Positions 30,892 to 40,149 of a stretch of DNA of 43,223 bases are shown here, in pieces (positions within the stretch are counted from its first letter, which is position 1; each line of letters begins with the position of its first letter). The notes below the pieces were generated by a model. The model was given only the letters and a program-made list of their open reading frames with translations. It searched no databases and was not told the DNA's origin. This stretch comes from CAYVZU01 sp964455935 (GTDB lineage: Bacteria > Fibrobacterota > CAYVZU01). The stretch covers positions 1 through 43,223 of the forward strand of contig CAYVZU010000017.1 of the NCBI GenBank assembly GCA_964455935.1. The letters run 5' to 3'. The translations under genes and the position numbers were made by a program.

Positions 30892-32091
30892 ATGCTCCCT
30901 ACAATCGAAATCTCGAAGCGCGCGGCCCAACAGGTGAGCCGCGGATCCTTGTGGGTCTACTCCAACGAGGCGGCCATGGAGAACGCACCCAAAGATCCGG
31001 GGGCCTGGTGCTGGTTTCAATCCGGCGGGTACTTCGTGGGCACAGGCTACTTCAACCGCCACTCGCTTATTGCAGGCCGAATCGTCTCTCCCGAACAGAC
31101 CGAAGATGTCGAAACGCTGCTGCACGCACGCTTGCTTGATGCATGCCGGCGAAGGGCCGCGCTGATGCCGGCGGGTTCGGCGCGGCTTGTGTTCTCGGAA
31201 GCCGATCTGATTCCCGGCCTGATTGCGGATTTTTATTCGGGCGCCGTGGTGCTTCAGAGCAACACAGCCGGCATGGACAAGGTGCTTGCGATCATCGAAT
31301 CGATCCTGCCCCAGGTGCTTGGGCAATGCGGGGTTGGGTCTCTCGATGCCCTGATTTCCCGTGGCGACTCCTCGATCCGCAGGCTGGAAGGAGTGGAAAA
31401 TTTCCGCCGGGTCCGCTGCGGAGCCGAATCGCGCGTGCGCAACTGGACGGTGCGCGAAGATAATATTCTTTACTCCGCCGATCTTCTGGAAGGTCAGAAG
31501 ACCGGGTTCTTTCTGGATCAGCGCGAAAACCGCCGGTTTCTTGGCCGGCTTATGGCCGAACGGCCCAATGCCTCGGTGCTGGATCTATACTGTTACTCGG
31601 GCGGCTGGGGAATCCGGGCGCTGAAATCGGGCGCTTCGCATGTCACATTTGTGGATCAGAGCCAGGACGCGCTGGATCGGGTCAAAGCGGGTCTGGAACT
31701 CAATCAAATTCCAGAGAGCCGTACTATAATGCAGCGCCAGGATTCCGCGGATTTCCTGGAGACGGCAAGCGGGCAGTTCGATGTGATTATCGCGGATCCG
31801 CCATCGTTTGCCAAATCCCAGAAAGCTCTGCCCCAGGCCCTGCGGGCCTACGAAAAACTCAACCGCCTCTGCTGGAAAAGGCTCAAACCCGGCGGTATTC
31901 TTCTTTCGTGCAGTTGCGATTACCATGTGGCGGAACCGGAATTCGTGAATGTGGTGAAGACCGCGGTAAGCAAAGAGGCGGGTCTGGGCCAGATTATTTA
32001 TCGTGGCACGCAGGCACAGGATCATCCCGTGCTTCTCTCCATGGCCGAAACCGGCTATCTCAAATGTCTGGGGATTCGGAAATTACGGTAG
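30892..32091 (+). CDS. RlmI-type rRNA cytosine methyltransferase
   Basis: A 399-residue SAM-dependent methyltransferase of the RlmI/YccW group, which methylates cytosine in 23S rRNA. The N-terminal PUA domain (~1-80) is followed by an EEHE-type domain, then the Rossmann fold (~185-399). Signatures are LEGQKTGFFLDQRENR (~200-215), VLDLYCYSGGWGIRAL, the SAM acidic loop VTFVDQSQDAL and the catalytic motif ADPPSFAKS (~303-311). The start ATG 30892 has GAAAGGCG upstream. It stands alone, and the + strand block ends with it. Its exact target base is inferred from the family only. Confidence 0.93.
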   Translation: MLPTIEISKRAAQQVSRGSLWVYSNEAAMENAPKDPGAWCWFQSGGYFVGTGYFNRHSLIAGRIVSPEQTEDVETLLHARLLDACRRRAALMPAGSARLVFSEADLIPGLIADFYSGAVVLQSNTAGMDKVLAIIESILPQVLGQCGVGSLDALISRGDSSIRRLEGVENFRRVRCGAESRVRNWTVREDNILYSADLLEGQKTGFFLDQRENRRFLGRLMAERPNASVLDLYCYSGGWGIRALKSGASHVTFVDQSQDALDRVKAGLELNQIPESRTIMQRQDSADFLETASGQFDVIIADPPSFAKSQKALPQALRAYEKLNRLCWKRLKPGGILLSCSCDYHVAEPEFVNVVKTAVSKEAGLGQIIYRGTQAQDHPVLLSMAETGYLKCLGIRKLR

Positions 32092-32106
32092 GATGCAAGG
32101 ATTCCG

Positions 32107-32124
32107 GACACGGCATGCCGTGTC
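32107..32124. repeat. Perfect 18-base palindrome
   Basis: GACACGGCATGCCGTGTC lies 16 bases after the methyltransferase stop. It could form a hairpin at the transcript end, without a following T-run, or be a protein-binding site. No second copy was noticed. Confidence 0.5.
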
Positions 32125-32135
32125 TCAGCGGCCTG

Positions 32136-32162
32136 AAAAAAAAGGGCGGGAGAAACCCGCCC
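32136..32162 (-). terminator. Rho-independent terminator of the dksA-like gene
   Basis: On the - strand, GGGCGGG (32162-32156), loop TTTCT, CCCGCCC, then a run of eight T. It begins 25 bases after the stop of the DksA/TraR gene. Confidence 0.85.
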
Positions 32163-32186
32163 CTCTCAGTCCAAATCCAGTCGCTC

Positions 32187-32591
32187 TTAGATCAACCCTT
32201 CGCGGCGCTTTTGTTCCTGTTCGGCCTCTTTGCACTTGATGCACATGGTGGTGTGGGGAACGGCTTCGAGGCGTTCCTTGGCGATCACCTTGTTGCAGCT
32301 CCGGCAAATTCCATAGCTGCCTTCCTTGATCCGGTACAGCGCCTCATCGAGGTGATGCAGAAACTGGCTGTCGCGCTCGGCGATATGAAAATTCTGTTCC
32401 ATATCCAGCGAATCGGAAGCCTGGTCGGCCATGTGGAAGGAATAACTCGAAAGATCGCCGCTGGCGTCCTTCGTGTTCGTTTTGAGGGTGGATTCCTCCA
32501 TATACCCCATTTCTTCCATCAGCTTGGACCGTTTGTCCGCGATAAGTTTTTCGAAGTACTTGAGATCGGTTTTGTTCATTTTCTCTTTCAA
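32187..32591 (-). CDS. DksA/TraR-family zinc-finger regulator
   Basis: A ~130-residue protein of the DksA/TraR family, which binds the RNA polymerase secondary channel. A coiled-coil N-terminus (KYFEKLIADKRSKLMEEM) is followed by HHLDEALYRIKEGSYG and the zinc finger CRSCNKVI...MCIKC (~95-118). AGGAGGG lies four bases before a TTG at 32591 and about 17 before ATG 32579; by spacing the TTG start is favoured. The acidic DxxDxA tip typical of DksA is not obvious, so ppGpp-type activity is uncertain. It lies 36 bases after ileS on the same strand; ileS next to a dksA/traR gene recurs in several phyla, with lspA often third, but lspA is absent here. Confidence 0.92.
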   Translation of the reverse strand: MKEKMNKTDLKYFEKLIADKRSKLMEEMGYMEESTLKTNTKDASGDLSSYSFHMADQASDSLDMEQNFHIAERDSQFLHHLDEALYRIKEGSYGICRSCNKVIAKERLEAVPHTTMCIKCKEAEQEQKRREGLI

Positions 32592-32627
32592 AACACCCTC
32601 CTTGCTTTGGAGATGGGGTTGCGTTGA

Positions 32628-35600
32628 TCAGCTCTTCTCCACTGCAATTTTCACGTTCTCGCCATTAATATCCTGCCCCTCTTCGTTAAGACCGGTGACC
32701 CGCTGCAGGTCTTCGGCCAGTGTTTCATTCATAATATATATCTTATTTCCCAGAAGCGATTCCCAAAGAACATCGGTGCTTTCCACCTGAATCCGGATGC
32801 GGTCCGAGACCTCGAAGTCCTTCTGCTTGCGCAGATTCTGGATCGTGTGAACGAACTCCCGGGCCTGGCCTTCGCGAACCAAATCGGGCGTCAAAGCCGT
32901 CACAAGGGCCACGGCCAGCTGTGTCGTATCCGGCACGGCCGTTTCGCCGTGCACCTGAGCCGATGTGCGGACGGCCCCGGTTTTCACGAAAACGCCTTCA
33001 CGCGGGATTCGGACAATTTCCACGTCCTCGGGCCCAATCTCGCCCTGGGCAATCGCAACGCCGCGGCCGGCCAGCAGGTCTTCCAGCTTTTCCGCCGGAA
33101 GGTCCTCGATCGATTTTTTGGCCTCGGGCATAGCCTTTCCCATTTTTCGACCCAGTACCTTAAAATTGGGTTTTGCCTTGAGAGAAACAAAATCGCGCTC
33201 GTCGCGAGCCCGCATCAGGGCCTTTACATTAAGCTCCTCGAGAATCAGATCCTCCATGGCTTCGATATTCGACCAGGCATTTTCATCGGGGCAAACCACG
33301 ATAAGTTCCGCAAGCGGCTGGCGCGTTTTAATATCATGCTCTTCGCGCAGGCTTCGGCCCATATCCACGATGGCCCGTGCCGTATTCATGCGGACCCAGA
33401 GGTTCAGGTCGCCTTTGATTTTCTCATCCGAGAGCAGCCGTACCGGATAATCGCAAAGATGAACACTGGGCTTCTCGCTTCTGATCCCTGCAGTCAGGTT
33501 CCGGTAAATGTACTCGGATAAAAACGGCAGAAACGGCGCAAGCACCTTGCAATATTCCCGGAGTATCGCAAAAAGCGTGCTATAGGCGAACCGTTTGTCC
33601 TCGTCGCTTTCGCTTTTCCAGAAGCGTCTGCGGCTTCGGCGGATATACCAGTTGGTCAGGTCATCGACAAAACTGACTACGGCTGGAACCACGTTGTAGA
33701 GATGATAGTGGTGCATTTCGCGCTCGACCGCCTCAATTAAAACTTCAAGCTGGTACTTTATCCATCGGTCCAGATCATTGTCGCTTTCCGCAAAATCGGC
33801 GGGCGTCCAACCGTCGATGTTGGCATAGGTCACAAAGAAGCTGTAGGCGTTCCACAGCGGCACAATCACGGACCGCACCCTATCCTTCCCGCCGGCTTCA
33901 CTTAACTTCAGGTCCCCGGCCTTCACGGCCGGTGAATCGATCAGAAACAAGCGCAGCGCATCCGCGCCAAAACGGTCCAAAATCTCTTCGGGCGGCGTGT
34001 AGTTACGCAAACGCTTCGAAAGTTTCTTTCCGTCCTCGGCCAGGATAATTCCGTTTACGACCACGTGCTTAAAAGCGGGTTTATTGAACAGGGCGGTGGA
34101 AAGCACGGTAAGCGTGTAGAACCAGCCGCGGGTTTGGTCCAGGCCTTCGGCGATGAAATCGGCCGGGAATCCCTTTTCAAAAACCTCTTTGTTCTGGAAC
34201 GGGTAATGGATTTGCGCGTAGGGCATGCTGCCGCTCTCGAACCAGCAGTCGAGCACTTCGGGTGTACGCTTCATGGCGCCTTTGCATTTGGGGCAGGGCA
34301 CTGCCAGGGCGTCCACAAAATGCTTGTGCAGGTCGAGTTCGATCCGGCCCGAGCGGATTTTTTCGATCTGCCCGGCGTTGCGTTCGTCGCGAAATGTGGC
34401 TGCCAGCTTCTTGATGGATGCGCGCAAGGTGCCGGCCATCAGCGTATCCAGCTGTTCCACCGATCCCACGCATTCCGTATGGCCGCATTCGCAGGTCCAG
34501 AGGGGAATGGGGTTGCCCCAGTATCGGTTCCGGGACAGGTTCCAGTCCCGCGCGTTTTCGAGCCAGTTGCCAAAGCGGCCTTCGCGTAAATGTTCGGGGA
34601 CCCAGTGGATCCGGTTGTTGTTGGCAATCATGTCCGCCTTGACCGGCTCGATCCTCAAAAACCAGGTGGATTGGGCCCGATAGATAAGCGGTGTGTCGCA
34701 GCGATAGCAGTGCGGGTAGCTGTGGACCAGCGTGGATTGATGAATCAGCCGGCCTTTCTGCTTCAGGTCCCGCGCGATCTCTTTATCGGCATCCTTGACT
34801 GGAATGCCTTTCCAGGGAGCCACTTCGCCGGTGAATTTGCCCTCGTCATCGACCGGGCAGACCAGCGGCCATTTGCGCGCCGCACCTACATCGAAGTCGG
34901 CCTCGCCAAAGGCAGGGGCAATGTGTACGATACCGGTGCCGTCTTCGGTCGAAACGAAATCGGCAGCCACGACCTGGAAGAACTCCGGGCTGCGGTCCGC
35001 AAAGAAGTCATACAAGGGCTGATAGCGCCAGCCAAACAAATCCTGGCCTTTGAAGATCTCTATAATTTTATAATCTGCTTCTTTCTTATAATACGCCGAG
35101 AGCCGGGCTCGCGCTAAAACATAGTGCACGCCGGCATCATCGATTTCCACGTAATCGATCTCGGGATTCACAGCCAAAGCGACATTGCTGGGAAGCGTCC
35201 AAGGCGTGGTGGTCCAGGCCAGCAGAATCTTATTGGAGTCCTTGACCGGGAATGTCACGGTGACGGACGGGTCCTGCCGGTCGCGATAACCCTGGTTGGT
35301 TTCGAAATTGGAGAGGGTGGTGGCGCAGCGCGGGCAATAGGGTTGCACGCGATGTCCGCGGTAGATCAGCCCCTTGTCCCAGAGCTGGCGGAACACCCAC
35401 CAGATGGACTCCATGTAGTCGGAGTCCATGGTCTTGTAGTCGTTGTCAAAATCAACCCAGCGGCCCATACGTTCGACGGTTGCGCGCCATTGTTGGGTGT
35501 AGCGAAGCACAATAGATCGGCATGCTTCATTAAAGCGGTCAACCCCATATTCTTCCAGCTTTTTTTTCCCCGAGATCCCCAATTCCTTTTCCATCTCGTT

Positions 35601-35879
35601 TTCAACCGGCAGCCCGTGGCAGTCCCAGCCAAAACGGCGGCTCACGTATTTGCCCTTCATGGTCCAGTAGCGGGGAACCACGTCTTTTAGCGTTCCGGCC
35701 AGCAAATGGCCGTAATGGGGAAGGCCCGTGGCAAACGGCGGCCCATCGTAAAACGTGTAGCTTTCGCCATCCTTGCGCAGATCAAGGCTCTTCTTGAAGG
35801 TGTCGTCCGCTTTCCAGAATTCGAGGATTTCCTTCTCGATCCCTGGGAACGACACATCTTTGGGAACCGCGCGAAACAT
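32628..35879 (-). CDS. ileS: Isoleucyl-tRNA synthetase (type 2)
   Basis: Class I synthetase that charges tRNA-Ile, 1083 residues from ATG 35879 with GGAGG upstream. Signatures are GLPHYGHLLAGT (HIGH motif, HYGH at 55-58), editing-domain LAWTTTPWTLPSN, CPRC and CPKC metal pairs, WFESGSMPYAQ and EDGKKLSKRLRNY (KMSKS-type, ~619-622), then an anticodon-binding helical region. The HYGH and KLSKR forms follow the eukaryote-like type-2 IleRS, which in several species is naturally resistant to mupirocin. An upstream extension of the frame to 35990 has no similarity. It is followed by the dksA-like gene. Confidence 0.97.
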   Translation of the reverse strand: MFRAVPKDVSFPGIEKEILEFWKADDTFKKSLDLRKDGESYTFYDGPPFATGLPHYGHLLAGTLKDVVPRYWTMKGKYVSRRFGWDCHGLPVENEMEKELGISGKKKLEEYGVDRFNEACRSIVLRYTQQWRATVERMGRWVDFDNDYKTMDSDYMESIWWVFRQLWDKGLIYRGHRVQPYCPRCATTLSNFETNQGYRDRQDPSVTVTFPVKDSNKILLAWTTTPWTLPSNVALAVNPEIDYVEIDDAGVHYVLARARLSAYYKKEADYKIIEIFKGQDLFGWRYQPLYDFFADRSPEFFQVVAADFVSTEDGTGIVHIAPAFGEADFDVGAARKWPLVCPVDDEGKFTGEVAPWKGIPVKDADKEIARDLKQKGRLIHQSTLVHSYPHCYRCDTPLIYRAQSTWFLRIEPVKADMIANNNRIHWVPEHLREGRFGNWLENARDWNLSRNRYWGNPIPLWTCECGHTECVGSVEQLDTLMAGTLRASIKKLAATFRDERNAGQIEKIRSGRIELDLHKHFVDALAVPCPKCKGAMKRTPEVLDCWFESGSMPYAQIHYPFQNKEVFEKGFPADFIAEGLDQTRGWFYTLTVLSTALFNKPAFKHVVVNGIILAEDGKKLSKRLRNYTPPEEILDRFGADALRLFLIDSPAVKAGDLKLSEAGGKDRVRSVIVPLWNAYSFFVTYANIDGWTPADFAESDNDLDRWIKYQLEVLIEAVEREMHHYHLYNVVPAVVSFVDDLTNWYIRRSRRRFWKSESDEDKRFAYSTLFAILREYCKVLAPFLPFLSEYIYRNLTAGIRSEKPSVHLCDYPVRLLSDEKIKGDLNLWVRMNTARAIVDMGRSLREEHDIKTRQPLAELIVVCPDENAWSNIEAMEDLILEELNVKALMRARDERDFVSLKAKPNFKVLGRKMGKAMPEAKKSIEDLPAEKLEDLLAGRGVAIAQGEIGPEDVEIVRIPREGVFVKTGAVRTSAQVHGETAVPDTTQLAVALVTALTPDLVREGQAREFVHTIQNLRKQKDFEVSDRIRIQVESTDVLWESLLGNKIYIMNETLAEDLQRVTGLNEEGQDINGENVKIAVEKS

Positions 35880-36138
35880 GGGACCTCCAGAAAAGAGTCG
35901 TATAAAATACGAAAAATCCGGCCCAAGCGGAAGAAATGTGGATGGAGGATGGGAAAGCGGAATCTGTCCATAGATTGCGCAGATAGTCACGGATTGGGAC
36001 GGCCGCGGGATAGACGGTATCCAGGGCCAACCTTCCTGCTATCTCGGTTGCGGAAAGTTTGGCGTGTTCATCTTCTCCCTTCGATTCTCCGCATTTCAAA
36101 CATTGCTTATCCTTGCGCTTTGTTTAGATATTTGACCC

Positions 36139-36558
36139 ATGCAGATCGAAGTGTTCGCCTTATGCGATGCGGCCCAGGACTATTTTGGCAAATTGTGTGT
36201 GCTGGGAACCTTTGATCGCGTCCAGGCGCCGCAATACCCCATTGTCTTCCCCGCCTGCGCCATTGCCAGCCGGATCCGGTTCGACCGGACCGAGGAAGGT
36301 CTTCACCGGCTGGACATCAACATCGTGGATCCCGACGGCAAATCCATTGCGCCGTCTCTTAATGGGGAGTTGACCGTCAAACTGGGACCGGGCCTCGATT
36401 CCCTGGCCGCCAATTTTGTGGTGAACATCGCCAATTTCAAGATCGACCAGCCCGGCAAGATCCTTGTCGATCTGGTCATTGATGGAACCGTACAGCGATC
36501 CTTGCCTCTGGTGGCCACCATCGCGTCTGGTCCGGGACCAAGGCCGGCGCAGGGCTAA
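36139..36558 (+). CDS. DUF6941-like protein
   Basis: A 139-residue soluble protein with MQIEVFALCDAAQDYFGKL at the start and alternating strands, consistent with a small beta-sandwich. I associate the opening and the FDRV-x-A-P-x-YP pattern with the DUF6941 family, which has no known function; the match is from memory. There is no signal peptide. It is flanked by ileS (divergent) and xylulokinase, with no tight link to either. Confidence 0.65.
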   Translation: MQIEVFALCDAAQDYFGKLCVLGTFDRVQAPQYPIVFPACAIASRIRFDRTEEGLHRLDINIVDPDGKSIAPSLNGELTVKLGPGLDSLAANFVVNIANFKIDQPGKILVDLVIDGTVQRSLPLVATIASGPGPRPAQG

Positions 36559-36667
36559 GCAAGGGTTAGGGGCGAGGGCCTAGTCTGCATCCTCTATAGC
36601 TATGTTCGCTGCGCAGATCCGCCTATGCCGGAGTTCGATGCGGCTTGATGAGTTTGTAATTAAGAAA

Positions 36668-36749
36668 TAGTAGATAATAGTTTGTAGTTTCTGAAAAGGA
36701 ACAAGTGTTGGCAATTGGGGTTTTCGAAAATATTAACTACGATCTACTA
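36668..36749. repeat. AT-rich inverted repeat
   Basis: TAGTAGAT (36668-36675) and GTAGTT (36684-36689) pair with AACTAC (36735-36740) and ATCTACTA (36742-36749). It is the only clear structure in the 313-base gap between the DUF6941-like gene and xylulokinase. Flanking bases are otherwise unremarkable. Confidence 0.5.
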
Positions 36750-36871
36750 ACTTTTATCTATATAACTTCGCCGAATAGACCCCAGGCATCCCGGAGTTTT
36801 GAAATCAGAGCCTTGACCCTACTATTTTTCTATACCTTTGACCGATTCCGCCACTGAAAAGGAAAGGATCA

Positions 36872-38449
36872 ATGAGTAAACCGCTCTATCTCGGCCTTGA
36901 TATTTCCACCCAGGGCGCAAAGCTTGTGGCCCTGGATCCGGATCAGAAGAAAACGGTGTTTGTGACCGCGCTCAACTACGATTCCGACATGCCCAAATTC
37001 CAGACGCAGAACGGAACCATCAAAGGACTGGCCGAGGGCGCGTCGGAATCGGACCCGGCCATGTGGATTCAGGCCGTTCATATTCTTTTTGGCCGGTTCA
37101 AGGCGGCCGGCCTCGATGGGGCCGGCGTACAAGCCATTTCCGTCTCTGGTCAGCAGCATGGTCTTGTCTGCCTCGATCGGTCGGGGGAACTCACCCGCAA
37201 AACTAGCAAGCTTTGGAATGATGTCTCGACTCTGGCTGAATGCGAGGAGATCACGCAAAGTCTGGGCGGCAAGGACCGTGCGATTGCCGAAGTCTCAAAC
37301 GCCATGAAGCCCGGCTACACAGCCGGAAAGATCCTGCACTTCCGAAAGACAGACCCGCAAGGCTATAATCGCACATCCACCTTCCTTCTGGTCCACAATT
37401 ACATCAACTGGTTTCTTACGGGCGGCGCGGCCGGCGGGGTGCGCGTTATGGAACCCGGCGATGCTTCGGGCACGGCCCTTTGGAACCTCGAAACCCGGCA
37501 GTGGTCGCAAGCCGTATGCGCGGCCATCGCTCCGGACCTGATCCTCAAATTGCCGCCGGTGAAGCCTTCGGACGAATTCATCGGAACTCTTTCCGCGGAG
37601 CTGTGCAAGCAGTATGGATTTTCACCCCATTGCCGCATCGATGCTGGTTCGGGCGACAACATGTACGGCGCTGTGGGGACCGGCAATGTCCGGCCAGGAA
37701 TTGTAACCATCAGTCTGGGGACCTCCGGAACTGCCTATACAATATTGCCAAAGCCCTACAGGGACAAGGATGGCGAAATCGCCTCGTTCTGCGATTCCCT
37801 GGGGCAGTACATGCCCCTTCTGTGCGTCTCGAATTTAGCCAATGGCTACAACGAAATCTTGAAGATCCATAAGATCAATCACGAAGAATTTGAGCGGATC
37901 GTGGCTCTCACCCCCCCGGGGAACGGAGGCCGGATTCTGCTGCCCTGGTTCGATGGCGAGCGCACGCCCGATTTGCCGCTGGGCACGCCGCTTTATTTTG
38001 GGTTCGATCTGGCCGATTTTACCGAAGAGGTGTTGTGCCGGGCCGTGCTTGAAGGTCACGTCATGAATTTGTACGAGGGTTTTCTCAAACTGCCGGTCAA
38101 GGCGGGCACCATTCATCTTACCGGCGGAATGTGCCGATCACAAGCCTGGCGCCAGGTGATTGCCGATATCTTTAACTGTGAAGTGGTCCCGGTGAAGGGC
38201 GAAGGCGCAGCATTGGGCGCGGCTGTTCATGCGGCCTGGGTGGATAATAAGAGGGGCGCAACCGACGTCGATTCGTTTGTGAGTCAGTTTGTGGAATTCG
38301 ACCAGGAAATGCGCGCCAAGCCCAATCCCGCAAATGTGGCTCAATACGAAAAGTTCAAGAGAATTTACATGTCCCTCTCGCAGAGGGCGCGCGGGTTGCA
38401 AACGGCAGACGATCCGTTCAAGGTCCGGGCGGAATTTCGAGCGGAATAG
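36872..38449 (+). CDS. xylB: Xylulokinase-type FGGY sugar kinase
   Basis: A 525-residue FGGY-family kinase with AAAGGATC before ATG 36872. It begins LYLGLDISTQGAKLVALD (ATP site, phosphate 1), then SVSGQQHGLVCLD (~90), a GDASGTALWNLETRQW block, IDAGSGDNMYGAVGTG with the catalytic Asp (~257), VTISLGTSGTAY and TGGMCRSQAWRQVIADIF (~412-430). The D-ASGT and SGQQHG motifs point to D-xylulose as substrate rather than glycerol. The product feeds the pentose phosphate pathway. No xylose isomerase or transporter gene is in the window. The long spacing of its lobes is closer to eukaryote-type xylulokinases. Confidence 0.88.
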   Translation: MSKPLYLGLDISTQGAKLVALDPDQKKTVFVTALNYDSDMPKFQTQNGTIKGLAEGASESDPAMWIQAVHILFGRFKAAGLDGAGVQAISVSGQQHGLVCLDRSGELTRKTSKLWNDVSTLAECEEITQSLGGKDRAIAEVSNAMKPGYTAGKILHFRKTDPQGYNRTSTFLLVHNYINWFLTGGAAGGVRVMEPGDASGTALWNLETRQWSQAVCAAIAPDLILKLPPVKPSDEFIGTLSAELCKQYGFSPHCRIDAGSGDNMYGAVGTGNVRPGIVTISLGTSGTAYTILPKPYRDKDGEIASFCDSLGQYMPLLCVSNLANGYNEILKIHKINHEEFERIVALTPPGNGGRILLPWFDGERTPDLPLGTPLYFGFDLADFTEEVLCRAVLEGHVMNLYEGFLKLPVKAGTIHLTGGMCRSQAWRQVIADIFNCEVVPVKGEGAALGAAVHAAWVDNKRGATDVDSFVSQFVEFDQEMRAKPNPANVAQYEKFKRIYMSLSQRARGLQTADDPFKVRAEFRAE

Positions 38450-38517
38450 ACATCCGGGACGCCGGCGAGCTGCGCTCAGAGTAAACAGGCAGGGGATGAA
38501 ACGGGCGCCTTAAGCAC

Positions 38518-38946
38518 CTACCTCCACGATCCCAGAATGGCACCCATCACCAGCAGACCGAGCAAATAGTAGCTGTTGTGGAGCAGCCAGAGCTTCCATG
38601 ACTTGCCGTCCCAGAGCACAATGCCAAGCGTGACCGGCGCAATAAATCCCAGCCAATTCCAGAAGCCTCCCGCAAGGCCCGCCCTCGCTCCACTCGCGTG
38701 AAGATAGGCCCCGGCAAAGACGATTGCATGGGCGAGGACAAAGCTCATCAGCAGCCATCCAATAAACGAAATAATGAATCTCCATACCATTCCTGACTTT
38801 TTTGCGGCCGCCATCTGCTCGTCCGTAAAATTCTGCAACTTCACCCATTTCTTGCCAAAGAGCGGTCCATACCAGACGCCTCCAATCAGCATCATGGCGA
38901 TAGCCGCGACCAGGACAGCCCAATAATTGATTGGTACAGGTTCCAT
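38518..38946 (-). CDS. DUF1761 membrane protein
   Basis: A 142-residue protein with four hydrophobic helices (~8-25, 55-75, 90-108, 120-138). It matches the DUF1761 pattern: NYWAVLVAAIAMMLIGGVWYGPLFGKKW at the N-terminus (in parts), a short charged loop (TDEQMAAAKKSG) and WLLHNSYYLLGLLVMGAILGSW at the end. The function is unknown. It lies 36 bases after the purine nucleoside phosphorylase gene on the same strand. Confidence 0.85.
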   Translation of the reverse strand: MEPVPINYWAVLVAAIAMMLIGGVWYGPLFGKKWVKLQNFTDEQMAAAKKSGMVWRFIISFIGWLLMSFVLAHAIVFAGAYLHASGARAGLAGGFWNWLGFIAPVTLGIVLWDGKSWKLWLLHNSYYLLGLLVMGAILGSWR

Positions 38947-38982
38947 ACGACCTCGTATTAAAGGGTTGATTTCGAAAAGCAG

Positions 38983-39804
38983 CTAGATTCGCTCCAAAAC
39001 CTTTTCGATGATCGCCACCAGTTTGGGTTCTGCCTTGTCGGCCACGGCGATAATTTTCTGAATATCCACGGATTTGAGGCTGTCCGGAAAGCACTCATCG
39101 GTAATCACCGAGATGCCCAGCACCTTAAGGCCCGCATGCACGGCCACGATTACTTCGGGCACCGTGGACATACCAATGGCATCGGCGCCAATGACCCGCA
39201 GCATTCGATATTCGGCCGCGGTCTCAAGACTGGGGCCCGACATGCCGGCGTAAACGCCCTTGCGGATCGGGATCCGTTGTTCCAGGGCCACCGACTCGGC
39301 CAGCGAAATCAAGTCGCGTGAATAGGGCTCGCTCATATCCGGGAAGCGCGGACCCAATTCCCGGAAGTTTCTGCCAATGAGCGGATTGGTGCCCAGCAGG
39401 TTAATGTGATCGGTGATCAGCATGAGGTCGCCGGCCCGAAATTGGTGATTGATTCCGCCGCAGGCGTTGGATACGATCAGAACCTTGGCGCCCAGGGCTT
39501 TCATGACGCGCACCGGAAAAGTAATCTGCGAAAGATCATAGCCTTCGTAGTAGTGGAACCGGCCCTGCATCACCACGACCGGCTTGCCGGCCAGCGTTCC
39601 CAGAATGAGTCGGCCCGCATGGCTTTCAACCGTGCTTTGGGCAAAGTGGGGAATGTCGGTATAGGAGATTTCGGCCTCTTTCTTCACCGAGGAGGCAAGC
39701 TTCCCAAGGCCGGTGCCCAGGATGATGCCGACCTCGGGAACGATTTTCGACCGGCTGCGAATCAGGTCGACAGCAGCGGCGATTTGTTCGGGTAACGTGG
39801 ACAT
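38983..39804 (-). CDS. Purine nucleoside phosphorylase
   Basis: A 273-residue trimeric-type (PNP/MTAP) phosphorylase that splits purine nucleosides with phosphate. Motifs are GIILGTGLGKLA (phosphate loop, ~27-38), HAGRLILG, VVMQGRFHYYEGY (~78-90), VSNACGGINHQF (~110-121), a SGPSLETAAEYR block (~190-201, substrate binding) and DAIGMSTVPEVIVAVHAG. It fits inosine/guanosine-type PNP. It acts in purine salvage in the cytosol. AGGAGG-like sequence (TGAGGAGGT) precedes ATG 39804. Confidence 0.93.
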   Translation of the reverse strand: MSTLPEQIAAAVDLIRSRSKIVPEVGIILGTGLGKLASSVKKEAEISYTDIPHFAQSTVESHAGRLILGTLAGKPVVVMQGRFHYYEGYDLSQITFPVRVMKALGAKVLIVSNACGGINHQFRAGDLMLITDHINLLGTNPLIGRNFRELGPRFPDMSEPYSRDLISLAESVALEQRIPIRKGVYAGMSGPSLETAAEYRMLRVIGADAIGMSTVPEVIVAVHAGLKVLGISVITDECFPDSLKSVDIQKIIAVADKAEPKLVAIIEKVLERI

Positions 39805-39983
39805 AATACCTCCTCAATGATCTTTTTTGCCTTGGGATTACACGCCGATCCAATCCGAGCCCCCCGATGGACGGTTCCAGAATAAACCGAATGTGATGCC
39901 GCCTGCGCAATAAAAATTGGGGTCTCCCCGTCCGGGGAATATATTTTTTCAACATAACGGCTCAGCAACCTATGAGAAAGACC

Positions 39984-40109
39984 AACCACTGAGGATAAGC
40001 CGGAGGCCGGATGGAGAGCACAGAGAGGACTGGTTTCCGGCGCAAGATCTTGCGCCGGAAGATCCTTTCTTGTGTTTTCTCTTGTCTTCCCTCTGTGAGC
40101 TCAGTGGTT
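39984..40109. repeat. CACTGAG/CACAGAG-type inverted repeat, copy 2
   Basis: Outer arms AACCACTGAG (39984-39993) and CTCAGTGGTT (40100-40109) are perfect inverted copies, with CACAGAG words on both strands inside. The pattern resembles copy 1 at 17160-17265. A 26-base perfect palindrome sits in the centre. The element fills most of the gap between the divergent PNP and exported-protein genes. Confidence 0.65.
40035..40060. repeat. Perfect 26-base palindrome
   Basis: TTCCGGCGCAAGA (40035-40047) is followed without spacer by its exact reverse complement to 40060. As DNA it could be a dimer-binding site; as RNA it is a strong hairpin. It lies inside the inverted repeat at 39984-40109. Confidence 0.75.
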
Positions 40110-40149
40110 TCAAGGTCCTTCCGGAAGATGTGAGTAGTTGCTTTTCGAC

